Assembly: GCA_002436085.1 (NCBI GenBank)
Contig: DIXT01000008.1
Span: forward strand, 1-64,000
DNA: 64,000 nt
Direction: 5' to 3'
Source of the DNA: Anaerolineaceae bacterium UBA6073
GTDB taxonomy: Bacteria; Chloroflexota; Anaerolineae; Anaerolineales; Anaerolineaceae
This document shows, in pieces, positions 27,278 through 36,292 of this stretch. How positions within the stretch are numbered: position 1 is the stretch's first letter; every line of letters starts with the position of its first letter. The notes beneath the pieces are model-generated. The model was not told where the DNA came from, did no database searches, and saw only the letters and a list, made by a program, of their open reading frames with translations. A program made the translations under genes and the position numbers.

Positions 27278-28909
27278 TCACTCCTGTAAAGTGTTCAGCG
27301 GCTTGACCATGTAAAGCTCCCCTGGCTCATACCCGCGCGCGGCATAATACTGGCGCGTGCCCACCGCAGAGATCACTGCCAGACTGGCGTAGCCGCTTTC
27401 CCGGGCAATGCTTTCCGCCTCCAGTAGCAGGCGGCTGCCCAGGCCAACATGCTGTGCCGCCCCAGGCAGCCCGGCGCCCACTTCCACGGATTGCCCGTAC
27501 ACGTGCACCTCGCGGACCAGCGCCGCGCCTTCAAGGTCCGCCAGTTGCAGAATATTGCCATCCAGGGGCAGCGAAAGACGTAAAAAACCAGCCAGCTTAT
27601 CCTCAGGCGCATCGAACGATAGGAAATGTTCTTCAGTACTGCCGGTGCTGTAGCTCAGGTCATTCAGACGCAGGGCTTCGATGTCCACCTTACCGCGGCG
27701 CACCTCGCGGCAGCGTATGCACGCGCAAGGTGTTCCCCGGCGTTCAAGCTCCCGCGCCACGTCCTGCCGCAGGCTGGTGTTGCGGTTGCCCGCCACCACA
27801 TTCGGAGAGGGAATATCCCGGATGACCCGATTGATGCGGCAGTAGCGCGGCACGCCGGGTTTAATATCTGCCAGCAATCTGATTAGTTCGGCTTCCGTGT
27901 AGGGCTGGTAATCTCCCCGCTCCCAGTAATGGTAAAGCTCCGCGCTTTTAAGGAGCTGACAGGGGTATATCTTCAGTTCGTCCGGCTGGATGCTGCCTGT
28001 TAGCCACAGCCTCGCGAAGTCCGCGCGGTCGCTTTCGAGCGTCGCGCCGAGCAGATTCGGCATCCAGTGCGCCACCAGCTTATACCCAGCCGCGCGGATG
28101 AGGCGCGCAGCTTCGACTGACTGCGCAGCGCTGTGTCCGCGCCGATTGAGCGCCAGCACGCGGTCCTCCATGCTCTGGATACCAATTTGCAGCTTGGTCG
28201 CCCCAAGCCGGCGGTTAAAGATCAATTCCTCTCGGGTAATCAGGTCGGGTCGGGTCTCGAGCACCAGCCCTACGCAGCGGTGCGTACCTGTTTCGTTGCG
28301 CTGCTGCGCGTCCGCCAGTGCAGCGCCGACCTGGTTATCCTGCGGGTTTTCCCCGTTGAGCGCCTCAAAGCAGCGCCGCACGAACCATTCACGGTACTCG
28401 CGCGGGTAGGCGCTCCAACTGCCCCCCAGAATGAGCAGCTCAATTTTATCAGTGGGATGCCCGACTTCCCGCAGCGCTTTCAGGCGGGAGGAAACCTGGC
28501 GGTAAGGGTCGAATTCGTTTTCCACGCCCCGCCGCGCGCCGGGTTCGTCCGGCAGATAAGACTGGGGCATGTCTGCTTCGGTCGGGCAGAAAATGCATTC
28601 CCCCGGACAGGGAAAGGGTTTGGTCAGCACGGTGATGGTGGTGACGCCGGAGAGCGTACGCACAGGTTTCATCCGGATGCGCGCCAACAGCTCCGCGTCT
28701 GCCTGCCACGCGCCCGTGCCAACCAGTTCGCGGTAGGCAGCCACCAGCGTATGCTTTGCCAGGAAGCCCTGCCCGTCCGGCAGCGGATGGTGCCGCAGCG
28801 CTTTTTGTACATCCATGCCCGCGCGAATATCCGCCATGGCAGTTTTCGCCAGTTCTAGCTCTTCCGGGCTGTAAGTTCGCTTCTTGTGCCAGTCTTGCGC
28901 GCTGTTCAT
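27278..28909 (-). CDS. elp3: Elp3: radical SAM/GNAT tRNA uridine-34 modification enzyme
   Basis: A 543-residue homologue of the catalytic Elongator subunit. The radical SAM core has the cluster motif CPGECIFC and PTEADMPQSYLPDEPGARR, and the C-terminal GNAT domain has VGLGSRLLLEAESIAR-like sequence and a YYAARGYE end. The enzyme uses acetyl-CoA and SAM to build carboxymethyl-uridine at wobble U34. Single-protein Elp3 occurs in archaea and some bacteria including Dehalococcoides. It is divergent from a Trm9-like methyltransferase 63 bp away, a suggestive pairing. Confidence 0.93.
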   Translation of the reverse strand: MNSAQDWHKKRTYSPEELELAKTAMADIRAGMDVQKALRHHPLPDGQGFLAKHTLVAAYRELVGTGAWQADAELLARIRMKPVRTLSGVTTITVLTKPFPCPGECIFCPTEADMPQSYLPDEPGARRGVENEFDPYRQVSSRLKALREVGHPTDKIELLILGGSWSAYPREYREWFVRRCFEALNGENPQDNQVGAALADAQQRNETGTHRCVGLVLETRPDLITREELIFNRRLGATKLQIGIQSMEDRVLALNRRGHSAAQSVEAARLIRAAGYKLVAHWMPNLLGATLESDRADFARLWLTGSIQPDELKIYPCQLLKSAELYHYWERGDYQPYTEAELIRLLADIKPGVPRYCRINRVIRDIPSPNVVAGNRNTSLRQDVARELERRGTPCACIRCREVRRGKVDIEALRLNDLSYSTGSTEEHFLSFDAPEDKLAGFLRLSLPLDGNILQLADLEGAALVREVHVYGQSVEVGAGLPGAAQHVGLGSRLLLEAESIARESGYASLAVISAVGTRQYYAARGYEPGELYMVKPLNTLQE

Positions 28910-28960
28910 GCGCTTATTTTACCTGTTCCCGCGCGGGGCTTTTTCGCTTGCCGAACCTGA

Positions 28961-28966
28961 TATACT
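28961..28966 (+). promoter_or_regulatory. -10 box giving a probably leaderless transcript
   Basis: TATACT ends six bases before the ATG of the Trm9-like methyltransferase, and no Shine-Dalgarno sequence lies between. No good -35 box is visible. Confidence 0.45.
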
Positions 28967-28972
28967 CTCAAT

Positions 28973-29704
28973 ATGCGCCCGGAAACCCGCCAAAAACTGC
29001 TCGAAATCAACCGCCTGTTCTACGAACACAGCGCAGCCACTTTCTCCGCGACGCGCAGAAGACTTCAGCCGGGCGTTAAGCGCTTGCTTACGACCTTCCC
29101 CCCGCAGACGGACCTGCTGGACCTGGGCTGCGGCAACGGTAATCTTGCCGGCGCGCTCGCCAGAAGCGGCTGGGTAGGCACTTACCTGGGTATCGACGCT
29201 TCCGAAGCGCTCATCGCGGACGCGCGCGCAGCGCTAGCCGCGGCACAGGCCAATTTTTCATTTTTGGTAGTCGACTTAAGCCACGAGAACTGGCCTTCCC
29301 TGCTTCCCTGTCAGTCTTTCCCGCTCATCACCAGTTTCGCGGTGCTGCATCACATCCCCGACGCAAGCGCGCGCGCAGCTTTCTTTCAGTCCGCGGCGGA
29401 GCTGCTCGCGCCCGAAGGCAGGCTGCTGCTTTCGGTCTGGCAGCTTTTTAACGACCCGCGCATGCTTGGGCACGTCCTGCCCTGGAGCACTGCGGAAATT
29501 GACACAACGGACTTGGACGCGGGGGATTATCTGATTGACTGGCGCGCCGGAGGATTCATTGCCCAGCGCTATGTGCACGTATTCACACCCGAGGAAATCC
29601 GCGCGCTCGGCTGCGCCGCCGGTCTGGATCTGCAGCAAGAGTTCTATTCAGATGGAAAAAGCGGGAACCTGGCGCTTTATCAGGTGTGGCACAAGCCGGC
29701 CTGA
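28973..29704 (+). CDS. Class I methyltransferase resembling Trm9/ABH8 tRNA methyltransferases
   Basis: A 243-residue SAM-dependent methyltransferase. The N-terminal FYEHSAATFSATRRRLQPG resembles the characteristic FSxTR...WP segment of Trm9/ALKBH8 enzymes, which methyl-esterify carboxymethyl-U34 made by Elongator. Motif I is LLDLGCGNGNLAGAL, followed by GIDASEALIADAR and FAVLHHIPDASAR. A role after Elp3 is an inference from this motif and from the divergent arrangement with elp3; a general methyltransferase role remains possible. Confidence 0.75.
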   Translation: MRPETRQKLLEINRLFYEHSAATFSATRRRLQPGVKRLLTTFPPQTDLLDLGCGNGNLAGALARSGWVGTYLGIDASEALIADARAALAAAQANFSFLVVDLSHENWPSLLPCQSFPLITSFAVLHHIPDASARAAFFQSAAELLAPEGRLLLSVWQLFNDPRMLGHVLPWSTAEIDTTDLDAGDYLIDWRAGGFIAQRYVHVFTPEEIRALGCAAGLDLQQEFYSDGKSGNLALYQVWHKPA

Positions 29705-29711
29705 AGTTCGC

Positions 29712-30524
29712 TCACCCTAAGGCGATATCCAGCAGCATCATCGTAGCAAAGCCCAGCATCACGCCAATCGTGGGAACATCGGAATGGTCAGTTGCGCTGT
29801 TTTTCGCTTCCGGAATGAGCTCTTCCGCCACCACATAAATCATCGCCCCAGCCGCGAATGCCAGCGCGTACGGCAGCATATTGCGCATCGAGAGCACGGC
29901 AAAAGCCCCGATAACCGCGGCAACAGGTTCCACCAGGCCGGAAAGCTGACCCCAAAAAAAGGCCTTTCTGCGGCTGAGTTCCTCCCGGCGCAGAGGCATG
30001 GAGACCGCCATCCCTTCCGGGAAGTTCTGGATGCCGATGCCAAGTGCCAGCGCGATAGCAGAGCTGAGCGTCGCCCCGCTCAGGCCGGCGTGCACCGCCC
30101 CAAACGCCACCCCGACCGCCAGCCCTTCCGGGATATTGTGCAGGGTAATCGCGAACACCAGCAAAACGCTGCGCTGCCAGGAGGTTTTGATGCCTTCAGG
30201 GTCTTTCTCACCCGGGTGCAAATGCGGCAGCAGTTTGTCCACGCCGTACAGGAATCCCCCGCCCAGGAGGAAGCCGATGACGGCGGGCATCCACACCGGC
30301 GTTTCCATGCTCCCGGAAAGCTCTATCGCGGGAGCGAGGAGCGAGAAGTAACTGGCGGCGATCATCACCCCGGCCGCGAAGCCCATCATGCCGTTCATCA
30401 GCTTAACATTGATTTCCTTGCCAAAAAACACGCCAGCCGCGCCTGCGGCAGTCATCGCATAGGTAAAAGCGGTCGCAAGAAGCGCCTGTAGGATCGGATT
30501 GAGAGGGGATAATATTGCGATCAT
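29712..30524 (-). CDS. ZIP family divalent metal transporter
   Basis: A 270-residue protein with about eight membrane helices. Metal-binding helices 4 and 5 carry HNIPEGLAVGVA and QNFPEGMAVSMP, and a later helix has VAEELIPEAK, the signature of the ZupT/GufA branch that imports zinc and other divalent metals. The start at 30524 abuts the ATG of the divergent methyltransferase frame; upstream in-frame codons are not family-like. It converges on the Trm9-like gene with 7 bp between stops. Confidence 0.9.
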   Translation of the reverse strand: MIAILSPLNPILQALLATAFTYAMTAAGAAGVFFGKEINVKLMNGMMGFAAGVMIAASYFSLLAPAIELSGSMETPVWMPAVIGFLLGGGFLYGVDKLLPHLHPGEKDPEGIKTSWQRSVLLVFAITLHNIPEGLAVGVAFGAVHAGLSGATLSSAIALALGIGIQNFPEGMAVSMPLRREELSRRKAFFWGQLSGLVEPVAAVIGAFAVLSMRNMLPYALAFAAGAMIYVVAEELIPEAKNSATDHSDVPTIGVMLGFATMMLLDIALG

Positions 30525-30569
30525 ATGCCACCTGAAAATGATAAGATTGAATTGGAGCAATTGTACCTT

Positions 30570-31622
30570 ATGAACACCCCTCTCGAAGCACCTGTTTCGA
30601 ACGCCGCGGCAAATGAAGCCCTGCAAAAGCTACTGCAAGCCTGCCTGGATGCCCGCAGCCCCTTGATAAAACCTGGCAGTAAAAGCGCGCTGAGGCTGTT
30701 TAACGGGTTCTATGAGGGTCTGCCGGGTTTGGTGGTGGATTTGTTCGCCAGCACGCTGGTCATCTCCAATCACGCCCGCGAACCCGAAAGCCTGGAAGTG
30801 GCAATCCAGACCGCGCAGGCGTTTTTCAGGCAGCAGTTTCCATGGATTTCCAGCGTGCTGATCAAGCGCCGCGCGGCGCAGGAGCTCCACCTCCAGCGCG
30901 GAGAGCGCGTGTTTGGGGCGGAGACTGCAGCGGAAATTGAAGAGGACGGTGTGCGCTATGCCCTCAACCTGCGCCTGAACCAGGACAGCAGCTTTTACCT
31001 CGATACGCGCCTGCTGCGGGCTTACCTGCGCGAAAATTCGGCTGGAAAGTCAGTGCTGAACTGCTTCGCCTATACCGGGGCATTGGGTATTGCCGCCCTG
31101 GCGGGCGGCGCGCGTTCGGTTCTGCAGACAGACCTGAACGCGGAGGCCTTGCGGCTGGCGCGGCGCTCTTATGGGCTGAACCATTTTGCGGGCAGCATGA
31201 ATTTGCTCCCGCTGGACTTTTTTAAAGCCGTAAACCGCCTCAAGACCAGTAAATCACTGTTTGATGTCGTAATCCTTGACCCGCCTTTGTTCTCCGCCAC
31301 GGAAGCCGGTACTGTCAGCCTGACCGGGAACTGGCTGACGCTGGTGAACAAGGTGCGCCCGTTGGTCGCGGACGGCGGCCTGCTGATTGCCATCAATAAC
31401 GCGCTGTATCTTTCCGGCGAAGAGCTTGCCAGGAGCCTGGATGCGCTTTCGCAGTCCGGGTACGTCCAGCTTGAAACGCGCATTCCTGTGCCGCAGGACG
31501 TAACCGGGTACCCCGGGACAATCCTGAATGCCCCACCCGTCCCGCCCGCGCCTTACAACCACCCCACCAAAATCAGCGTGCTGCGCGTGCGGCGCAAGGA
31601 CGGCGCGAAAGCCAACCGCTGA
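30570..31622 (+). CDS. RlmI-like class I rRNA methyltransferase
   Basis: About 350 residues. FNGFYEGLPGLVVDLFASTLVI is the post-PUA beta-hairpin and central domain seen in RlmI/RlmO enzymes, here split into short pieces; SAM motif I is VLNCFAYTGALGIAALAGGA, the acidic loop is LQTDLNAEAL and motif IV is VILDPPLFS. RlmI-type enzymes methylate C5 of cytosine in 23S rRNA. The N-terminal PUA domain seems to be missing or very short. GGAG 12 bases before 30570 favours that ATG; an in-frame ATG at 30525 is the alternative. Confidence 0.82.
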   Translation: MNTPLEAPVSNAAANEALQKLLQACLDARSPLIKPGSKSALRLFNGFYEGLPGLVVDLFASTLVISNHAREPESLEVAIQTAQAFFRQQFPWISSVLIKRRAAQELHLQRGERVFGAETAAEIEEDGVRYALNLRLNQDSSFYLDTRLLRAYLRENSAGKSVLNCFAYTGALGIAALAGGARSVLQTDLNAEALRLARRSYGLNHFAGSMNLLPLDFFKAVNRLKTSKSLFDVVILDPPLFSATEAGTVSLTGNWLTLVNKVRPLVADGGLLIAINNALYLSGEELARSLDALSQSGYVQLETRIPVPQDVTGYPGTILNAPPVPPAPYNHPTKISVLRVRRKDGAKANR

Positions 31623-31769
31623 ACCCCGGGCGGAGCTGACATACCAAAAGTGAAGTTTCCGAAGAAACTAGTAAACTACGTAAATTTTCATTCAATAAAC
31701 CCTCGCCACAAATGCTATAATGTTGATTACATAAATGGCGCTAACTTATATTAAAATGAGGTGGAAACG

Positions 31770-32162
31770 ATGCCAAATCCTGGTGATTACACTAATTTTT
31801 TCCAAGGATTAATAGGAGGCACAGGCGTCTTACTAGGTTTTACTCTTGCATCTCAGATTACTATCCTAACCCATGTTTTGGATCTATCCGAATTGGATTT
31901 AATCTCTAACCCTAATAAAAATAAGATTTTAATAATTCTCACTTGGTTTTTTTCATTTGTTACTATAATATTAAGTTTTTGCTTAGTGACTTTTCATGCG
32001 GCATCCACTGACAAACCAGAAGTTTATGTAAGAGATGAGTTAGCCGCTTGCGTAAGAATTGCGTACTTGGCTTATATCTTTCTACCCGTTTTGATAGTGA
32101 TCAGTCAGATTATTTGCAGCTATGTAATTACGAAAATGTTACGTAGAAGAGCCAAGGAGTGA
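31770..32162 (+). CDS. Hypothetical membrane protein with three helices
   Basis: A 130-residue protein with hydrophobic segments near residues 12-30, 52-75 and 95-122 and a basic C-terminus. No family recognised. GAGGTGG lies about 6 bases before the ATG. Codons are AT-rich, unlike the preceding gene, and it opens an AT-rich block that continues to 36.2 kb. The next gene follows 6 bp later. Confidence 0.6.
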   Translation: MPNPGDYTNFFQGLIGGTGVLLGFTLASQITILTHVLDLSELDLISNPNKNKILIILTWFFSFVTIILSFCLVTFHAASTDKPEVYVRDELAACVRIAYLAYIFLPVLIVISQIICSYVITKMLRRRAKE

Positions 32163-32168
32163 ATTATT

Positions 32169-33305
32169 ATGTGTAAAGCAAGACAATCAAAAAAAGAATA
32201 CTTTCGATTTCATATGACAGACTGCAATAAAAAACGAAGTTTATCATTGATAATAACTGGAATATTGATTGTCTTTTTCGTAGTTTCATGTGACGGTCCT
32301 GGACCGTCCATCAAGCCCACTTCGCAATATCCAACTGTTTTTTTTGATACCGAGACGGCAATTTCGACCGTAGAAACCCCAATTGCAACCGATACATCAA
32401 CCTCTATCCCCACATCTCCCCCCCCCACATCAACACAGTCCCCATCGCCCACTAATCCTACCCCCACTTCGACCCCCACAAATACCCCGTATAATCCATT
32501 TCTCAACTGGTCAGACGAACCTAATAACGAGATCGAAATCCATTACGACTTCTCAAGGATGACAAAAGAAGATGTGAAAAAATTTTTCGAGGTAAACAGA
32601 TATGATTTTACGGTCGATTCTGAAGGCTTGCACTGGATTGTCGATGGAAGTCTTCCTGACACTATCAATTCTGAATTTCTAATATGGCCATTAAGGGGTA
32701 TTAAATATGATATAGCAAATCTGAATATCCAGAAAGTCATCATTTATTTTTCCCTGGTCAAGCCAGAAACATATCGTTTCTATGATGTAAAAGAATCGAA
32801 AACCGTTTTTCCTGAATCAACTTTCTTTTATCATTTTGAGTGCAAAGGTAATTCCTACGATGTAAGAATTTTGTCTGGCGCCACAACGTGGATTCTTGCA
32901 AAGGACACTTATCAAAATAGTTCGTGGGCCGAATTAGAATCCTTACCCAAAGACGCGAAACAGTTCAGTGATGGTCTAAGTAAAACTGCAGATTCAGACG
33001 AATGGTCAGAAAAATACGTTATCACAGTAATTCCCTTTAATTATGATTCAAAGGATAACCGTTTTATTTTGGGTGAAACCTTAATTAGATACGCAAGCAG
33101 CTCGCCAATAGATTTTTCTTACTCCTATACCTCAGAAAAGAATATTTTGGATTATTTCCCTAATGACCGTTTAACATGGAATGGCTTTGATTGTTTTATT
33201 CCAAGCCTTAAGTACATAGGATTTCGCTCTGAATATGAAAGTGGTATTAATGCAACTATCCATGATATGTATATTATTGGCGAAATAAAAAACATCGATA
33301 ACTAG
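32169..33305 (+). CDS. Hypothetical lipoprotein with Thr/Pro-rich linker
   Basis: A 378-residue protein (or 363 from an internal ATG at 32214). A hydrophobic segment ends in the lipobox VVSC, followed by about 70 residues rich in Thr, Ser and Pro, then a folded domain of about 250 residues rich in aromatic and acidic residues. No known domain recognised. The linker style matches other lipoproteins in this window. AT-rich composition suggests transfer. It follows the small membrane protein by 6 bp. Confidence 0.6.
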   Translation: MCKARQSKKEYFRFHMTDCNKKRSLSLIITGILIVFFVVSCDGPGPSIKPTSQYPTVFFDTETAISTVETPIATDTSTSIPTSPPPTSTQSPSPTNPTPTSTPTNTPYNPFLNWSDEPNNEIEIHYDFSRMTKEDVKKFFEVNRYDFTVDSEGLHWIVDGSLPDTINSEFLIWPLRGIKYDIANLNIQKVIIYFSLVKPETYRFYDVKESKTVFPESTFFYHFECKGNSYDVRILSGATTWILAKDTYQNSSWAELESLPKDAKQFSDGLSKTADSDEWSEKYVITVIPFNYDSKDNRFILGETLIRYASSSPIDFSYSYTSEKNILDYFPNDRLTWNGFDCFIPSLKYIGFRSEYESGINATIHDMYIIGEIKNIDN

Positions 33306-33512
33306 CGTTAGTACAAATTTCGTTATCAAGTCCCTATTAACACGCATACAGACATACAGCAACAACACTTGAACGAACATATATTTGTCAATGACAATAA
33401 CGCATTTTCTTCCAACACTATGTCTAGCTTGAATACAGCGAATTGTATGCGGCATGAACAAGTAAATATTATCCCAAGGCAATTAACTTCTCTTAAAGAG
33501 CCGAATTTGGAT
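33306..33512. other. Intergenic stretch without a gene
   Basis: About 200 bp of AT-rich sequence between a lipoprotein gene and the tRNA-Gly promoter. Nothing convincing is encoded. Confidence 0.5.
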
Positions 33513-33541
33513 TTGACAAGGTTTTTTCCTTATGCTAAAAT
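33513..33541 (+). promoter_or_regulatory. Sigma-70-type promoter of tRNA-Gly
   Basis: TTGACA (33513-33518) and TAAAAT (33536-33541) are 17 bp apart, placing the transcription start some 37 bases before the mature tRNA. Confidence 0.8.
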
Positions 33542-33584
33542 CTCTGCCACTTCAAGCCCATAAGGCTGAACGAGACAGGCAAGC

Positions 33585-33657
<73 letters not shown>

Positions 33658-33667
33658 TGTGAAGAAA

Positions 33668-33696
33668 CTGATATAATCGCTATATCAGTTTTTTAT
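33668..33696 (+). terminator. Hairpin with U-tract between two tRNA genes
   Basis: CTGATATA (33668-33675) pairs with TATATCAG (33681-33688) and is followed by TTTTTTATT. It separates tRNA-Gly from tRNA-Cys, yet no obvious promoter lies in the remaining gap. Confidence 0.75.
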
Positions 33697-33699
33697 TCA

Positions 33700-33770
33700 G
33701 GCGACGTGGCCAAGTGGCAAGGCAAGAGTCTGCAAAACTCTCATCATGGGTTCAAATCCCATCGTCGCCT
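33700..33770 (+). tRNA. tRNA-Cys (GCA)
   Basis: Acceptor GGCGACG/CGTCGCC, D arm GCC...GGC, anticodon stem AGAGT/ACTCT around loop CTGCAAA (anticodon GCA), T arm TGGG TTCAAAT CCCA. The 3' CCA is not encoded. Confidence 0.96.
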
Positions 33771-33815
33771 CTTTTTTACGCCTTTTACTAACCCCCACTC
33801 CTATTTACAATTTAG

Positions 33816-33863
33816 CTATTCTTTTGCCGCTTCCAGAATCCGCTCCAGTTCTGCCAGGTTCTC
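33816..33863 (-). pseudogene. Duplicated C-terminal tail of an HAD phosphatase gene
   Basis: Read on the minus strand this encodes ENLAELERILEAAKE followed by TAG. The intact HAD gene at 36293 ends ENLAELAWMLEAARE followed by TAG. The two 48-bp stretches agree at roughly four bases in five, and homology stops where a short dispersed repeat begins. It is a fragment of a diverged second copy, on the opposite side of the AT-rich genes at 34.0-36.1 kb. Confidence 0.75.
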
Positions 33864-33870
33864 CCTCCGA

Positions 33871-33935
33871 CCGTACTGGTCTCCTGACAATTGCTTAGTA
33901 AGGCGGCTTGCGTTTCTTCAAGCCGCTGTTCTTCT
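33871..33935 (+). repeat. Dispersed short repeat (type 2), copy a
   Basis: Contains CTGGTCTCCTGAC, a CTTAGTA stretch and GGCTTGCGTTTCTTCAAGCC, whose ends can form a hairpin. Related sequences lie at 35316, 36182 and 52519. Confidence 0.7.
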
Positions 33936-34049
33936 ATTTTAAGGCATCGTATGTCTGTAAAGTTCCATTGTATATGAGCCATCTCGGAAGTACATTGAGC
34001 ATATTTCAATGAAGTATAATTATTTTAATCACGATTTGAAAGGGAGCAT

Positions 34050-35303
34050 ATGGCTAAATGTCGCCTTTGCGGAAAATCAGGACTGTTTTTGCGAGTGTTA
34101 GAAAACGGCCTATGTCAAGGCTGTGATGAAAAAATCCGCTTGGTCATAAAACAGAATCAAGACCTAGTCAGGAACTTGAACAAGACGATTCAAGAAATCG
34201 ATAGTAATCAAACAACTGAAAAAAAACTAGAATTGTTTGCCAAAGCTATACGTTTATGCAATCAACTTGCGGAGGCGGAAAGAACCAATTTACTAACATT
34301 GAATGAGCCTGCCGAAATTACTCGCAATAAGCTGGTTGATGCTTGCGAGGACTTTGTTGAAGAAAGGAGGGACTCAATTAATGACCTTTCTGTTGTTAAA
34401 ATTTCTAGTTTTTTCTCGGATGTTCTTAAGACTCGATCTCATACCTGTTTACTTCAATACTTTCTAAAACCCAGGTCGCTTACTTCCATATTGCAAGGCG
34501 AATGGCGATCCGCTTGGGAAACCGTTCTATTTGAAGATCCTCGTACCACGATAAAAAATCTCATCAGCTATGGACTTCTCAAAGAAGGAGATCTACACGA
34601 TAAAGTCGCGTTCAACTTGACAGTGACCGAATTAAAAAGAATAATTACTCAATCTGGTAATAAGCCAATTGGAAGCAAACAACAACTGGTTCAACAAGCG
34701 ATCGATATAACCTCAACGAAAGACCTATCCAATTTACTCAAAAATAATGATATTTACATTTGCACTAACTTGGGGAGAGTGCTTGGGGAATCCTTCAAGC
34801 AAGCAGAAGAAATTCGAGAAAATAATGCCCGCGAAGAAATTTCAAGACTTGTTTCCTCAAAAAATTTTTCTGCAGCAAAAAAGGTAAAGCATGAATTCGA
34901 AGCATTACACCCGTGGCCCGCTTTGTTTGGATTCTCGTTTGATATTGATATCCCTGATCCTAACAAAAAGTCTCAGTTGGAAATTTATAAGGAATCTGGA
35001 GTAGTGAAGGCCGTGCAAATCATGGTTCCACCAAAGGCATGTGAAGTTTGCCGTGCACTAGATGGCCTAATATTTGATATCGATTCAGCGCCTGAGCTAC
35101 CTCCAGCAGGTTGTATGTGCAATGGTAAATATGTTAGTACCTACTTAGCGATCACAGAGACATGGGAGGAGCTTGGGAAACGTTTCGGTATCGATCTTAG
35201 TGGAGTGGATAATATTGGTCCAACAATAGAGGAACTTGCAAAGAAATATAATCTTTCTCCCGAACAAGTAAAGCGATTCAAGAAGTATCGAAATAGAACT
35301 TGA
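34050..35303 (+). CDS. Zinc-ribbon protein with SAP-like and phage-head-protein-like regions
   Basis: A 417-residue protein of unknown function. Residues 4-26 hold CRLCGKSG...CQGC, a zinc ribbon. Residues about 190-220 (LTVTELKRIITQSGNKPIGSK in part) resemble a SAP or SAP-like helix-extended-helix DNA-binding motif. The C-terminal CEVCRALDGLIFDIDSAPEL, PPAGCMCNG pattern (about 330-362) recalls the Cys-rich end of SPP1 gp7-type minor head proteins (CxxC...LDG...PP...CxC). No other phage gene is near. Its AT-rich codons and flanking repeats suggest acquisition. It may be a stand-alone domestication. Confidence 0.55.
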   Translation: MAKCRLCGKSGLFLRVLENGLCQGCDEKIRLVIKQNQDLVRNLNKTIQEIDSNQTTEKKLELFAKAIRLCNQLAEAERTNLLTLNEPAEITRNKLVDACEDFVEERRDSINDLSVVKISSFFSDVLKTRSHTCLLQYFLKPRSLTSILQGEWRSAWETVLFEDPRTTIKNLISYGLLKEGDLHDKVAFNLTVTELKRIITQSGNKPIGSKQQLVQQAIDITSTKDLSNLLKNNDIYICTNLGRVLGESFKQAEEIRENNAREEISRLVSSKNFSAAKKVKHEFEALHPWPALFGFSFDIDIPDPNKKSQLEIYKESGVVKAVQIMVPPKACEVCRALDGLIFDIDSAPELPPAGCMCNGKYVSTYLAITETWEELGKRFGIDLSGVDNIGPTIEELAKKYNLSPEQVKRFKKYRNRT

Positions 35304-35315
35304 ACCCCCAAACTT

Positions 35316-35374
35316 GCTGGCATCCTGACCAGCTCTTAGTATGTTGGCTTGCGTTTTTCAAGCTGCCATTCTTT
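35316..35374 (+). repeat. Dispersed short repeat (type 2), copy b
   Basis: Shares TCCTGACCAGC, CTTAGTA and GGCTTGCGTTTTTCAAGC with the copies at 33871 and 36182. Confidence 0.65.
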
Positions 35375-35495
35375 CTAGTTCGCATATCCCACGATCGAAG
35401 TACTTTGTTGAACGTACATTCGATTAATCAAGATGGTAAAAGATGACATTTGAGAGTAAAATTCTTATAATTAAGACAATTGTCCGGGAGGGAAA

Positions 35496-36125
35496 ATGAA
35501 CAAGAAAAAGCTTTTCACGGAAGTAACTTTAATCTTTGTAGCCCTAATAATATCGGCTTGCGGTCCATCCCAGGCGGACATCGAAAAAGCGATTGACCAG
35601 ACGGAAACAGCCCGGCCAACCGCTACACACACTCCCACAAACACACCACTACCAACTAACACTGCCACGCCAACTAAAACGCCAACAGTAATCCCAAGCT
35701 CAACTTCAACACGCGGTCCAACTAGTACGCCAAATCCTAACCTTATTGCCAAAGATTTCATTTATTACTTCAAAGATAATTTCCAGTTTTACGCAAAAAG
35801 ATTGAACCCGCCCAAAGATGTGGAACTGACAAGATTTGAGTTTGTTTATTCTGAGGCCGGAAAATTAGTCCTTATGCTTGAAACAAAATCGGGTTTGCTG
35901 GTCCTGAAAGAGGATACACCGTTCACATATTCAGTTGCGATGTTGGCTAGTGAGCTTGAAGAAGATCAAAAACTGCCCAAAGAAATCAGTGAGATTCGAT
36001 TTATTTTTCGTGATAATGACAATTATGTCTATAAAGAGTTGGTAATAGAATGGGAAACTTTTATGGATTATGTACAAAATGATATTACTTTCGACCAGTT
36101 GCTGGCTGCGTTTAGAAAGCCATAA
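35496..36125 (+). CDS. Hypothetical lipoprotein with Thr/Pro-rich linker
   Basis: A 209-residue protein with a signal peptide and lipobox IISAC (Cys about residue 22). A Thr/Pro/Asn-rich linker runs to about residue 85, then a globular domain of about 120 residues with no recognised family. GGGAGGG lies about 7 bases before the ATG. AT-rich like its neighbour. The linker resembles those of other lipoproteins in this window, so surface exposure is likely. Confidence 0.65.
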   Translation: MNKKKLFTEVTLIFVALIISACGPSQADIEKAIDQTETARPTATHTPTNTPLPTNTATPTKTPTVIPSSTSTRGPTSTPNPNLIAKDFIYYFKDNFQFYAKRLNPPKDVELTRFEFVYSEAGKLVLMLETKSGLLVLKEDTPFTYSVAMLASELEEDQKLPKEISEIRFIFRDNDNYVYKELVIEWETFMDYVQNDITFDQLLAAFRKP

Positions 36126-36181
36126 GAGCTCTCATCGACGTGGATTTCAAAGAGATTCGAAAGTCTTCGCAAGAGTCTACT

Positions 36182-36278
36182 TCGATCGCGCTGGTCTCCT
36201 GACCAGCGCGTAGTAGTGCGGTTTATGTTTTTCAAGCCTCCGTTCTTCGTCAGGTTGAAGAGCGCAACCTGACCTACA
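36182..36278 (+). repeat. Dispersed short repeat (type 2), copy c
   Basis: Carries TCGATCGCGCTGGTCTCCTG, echoing the TIR of the MITE-like element, then TTTTTCAAGCC and GTCAGGTTGAAGAGCGCAAC ending in CTGACCTAC, which can fold on itself. The same tail occurs at 52610-52640. Confidence 0.7.
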
Positions 36279-36292
36279 ACAGACCAATAACG

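Noticed and set aside
34050..36125. Prophage remnant
   Set aside because: Only one protein has a weak phage-like motif; no integrase, terminase, portal or tail gene is present.
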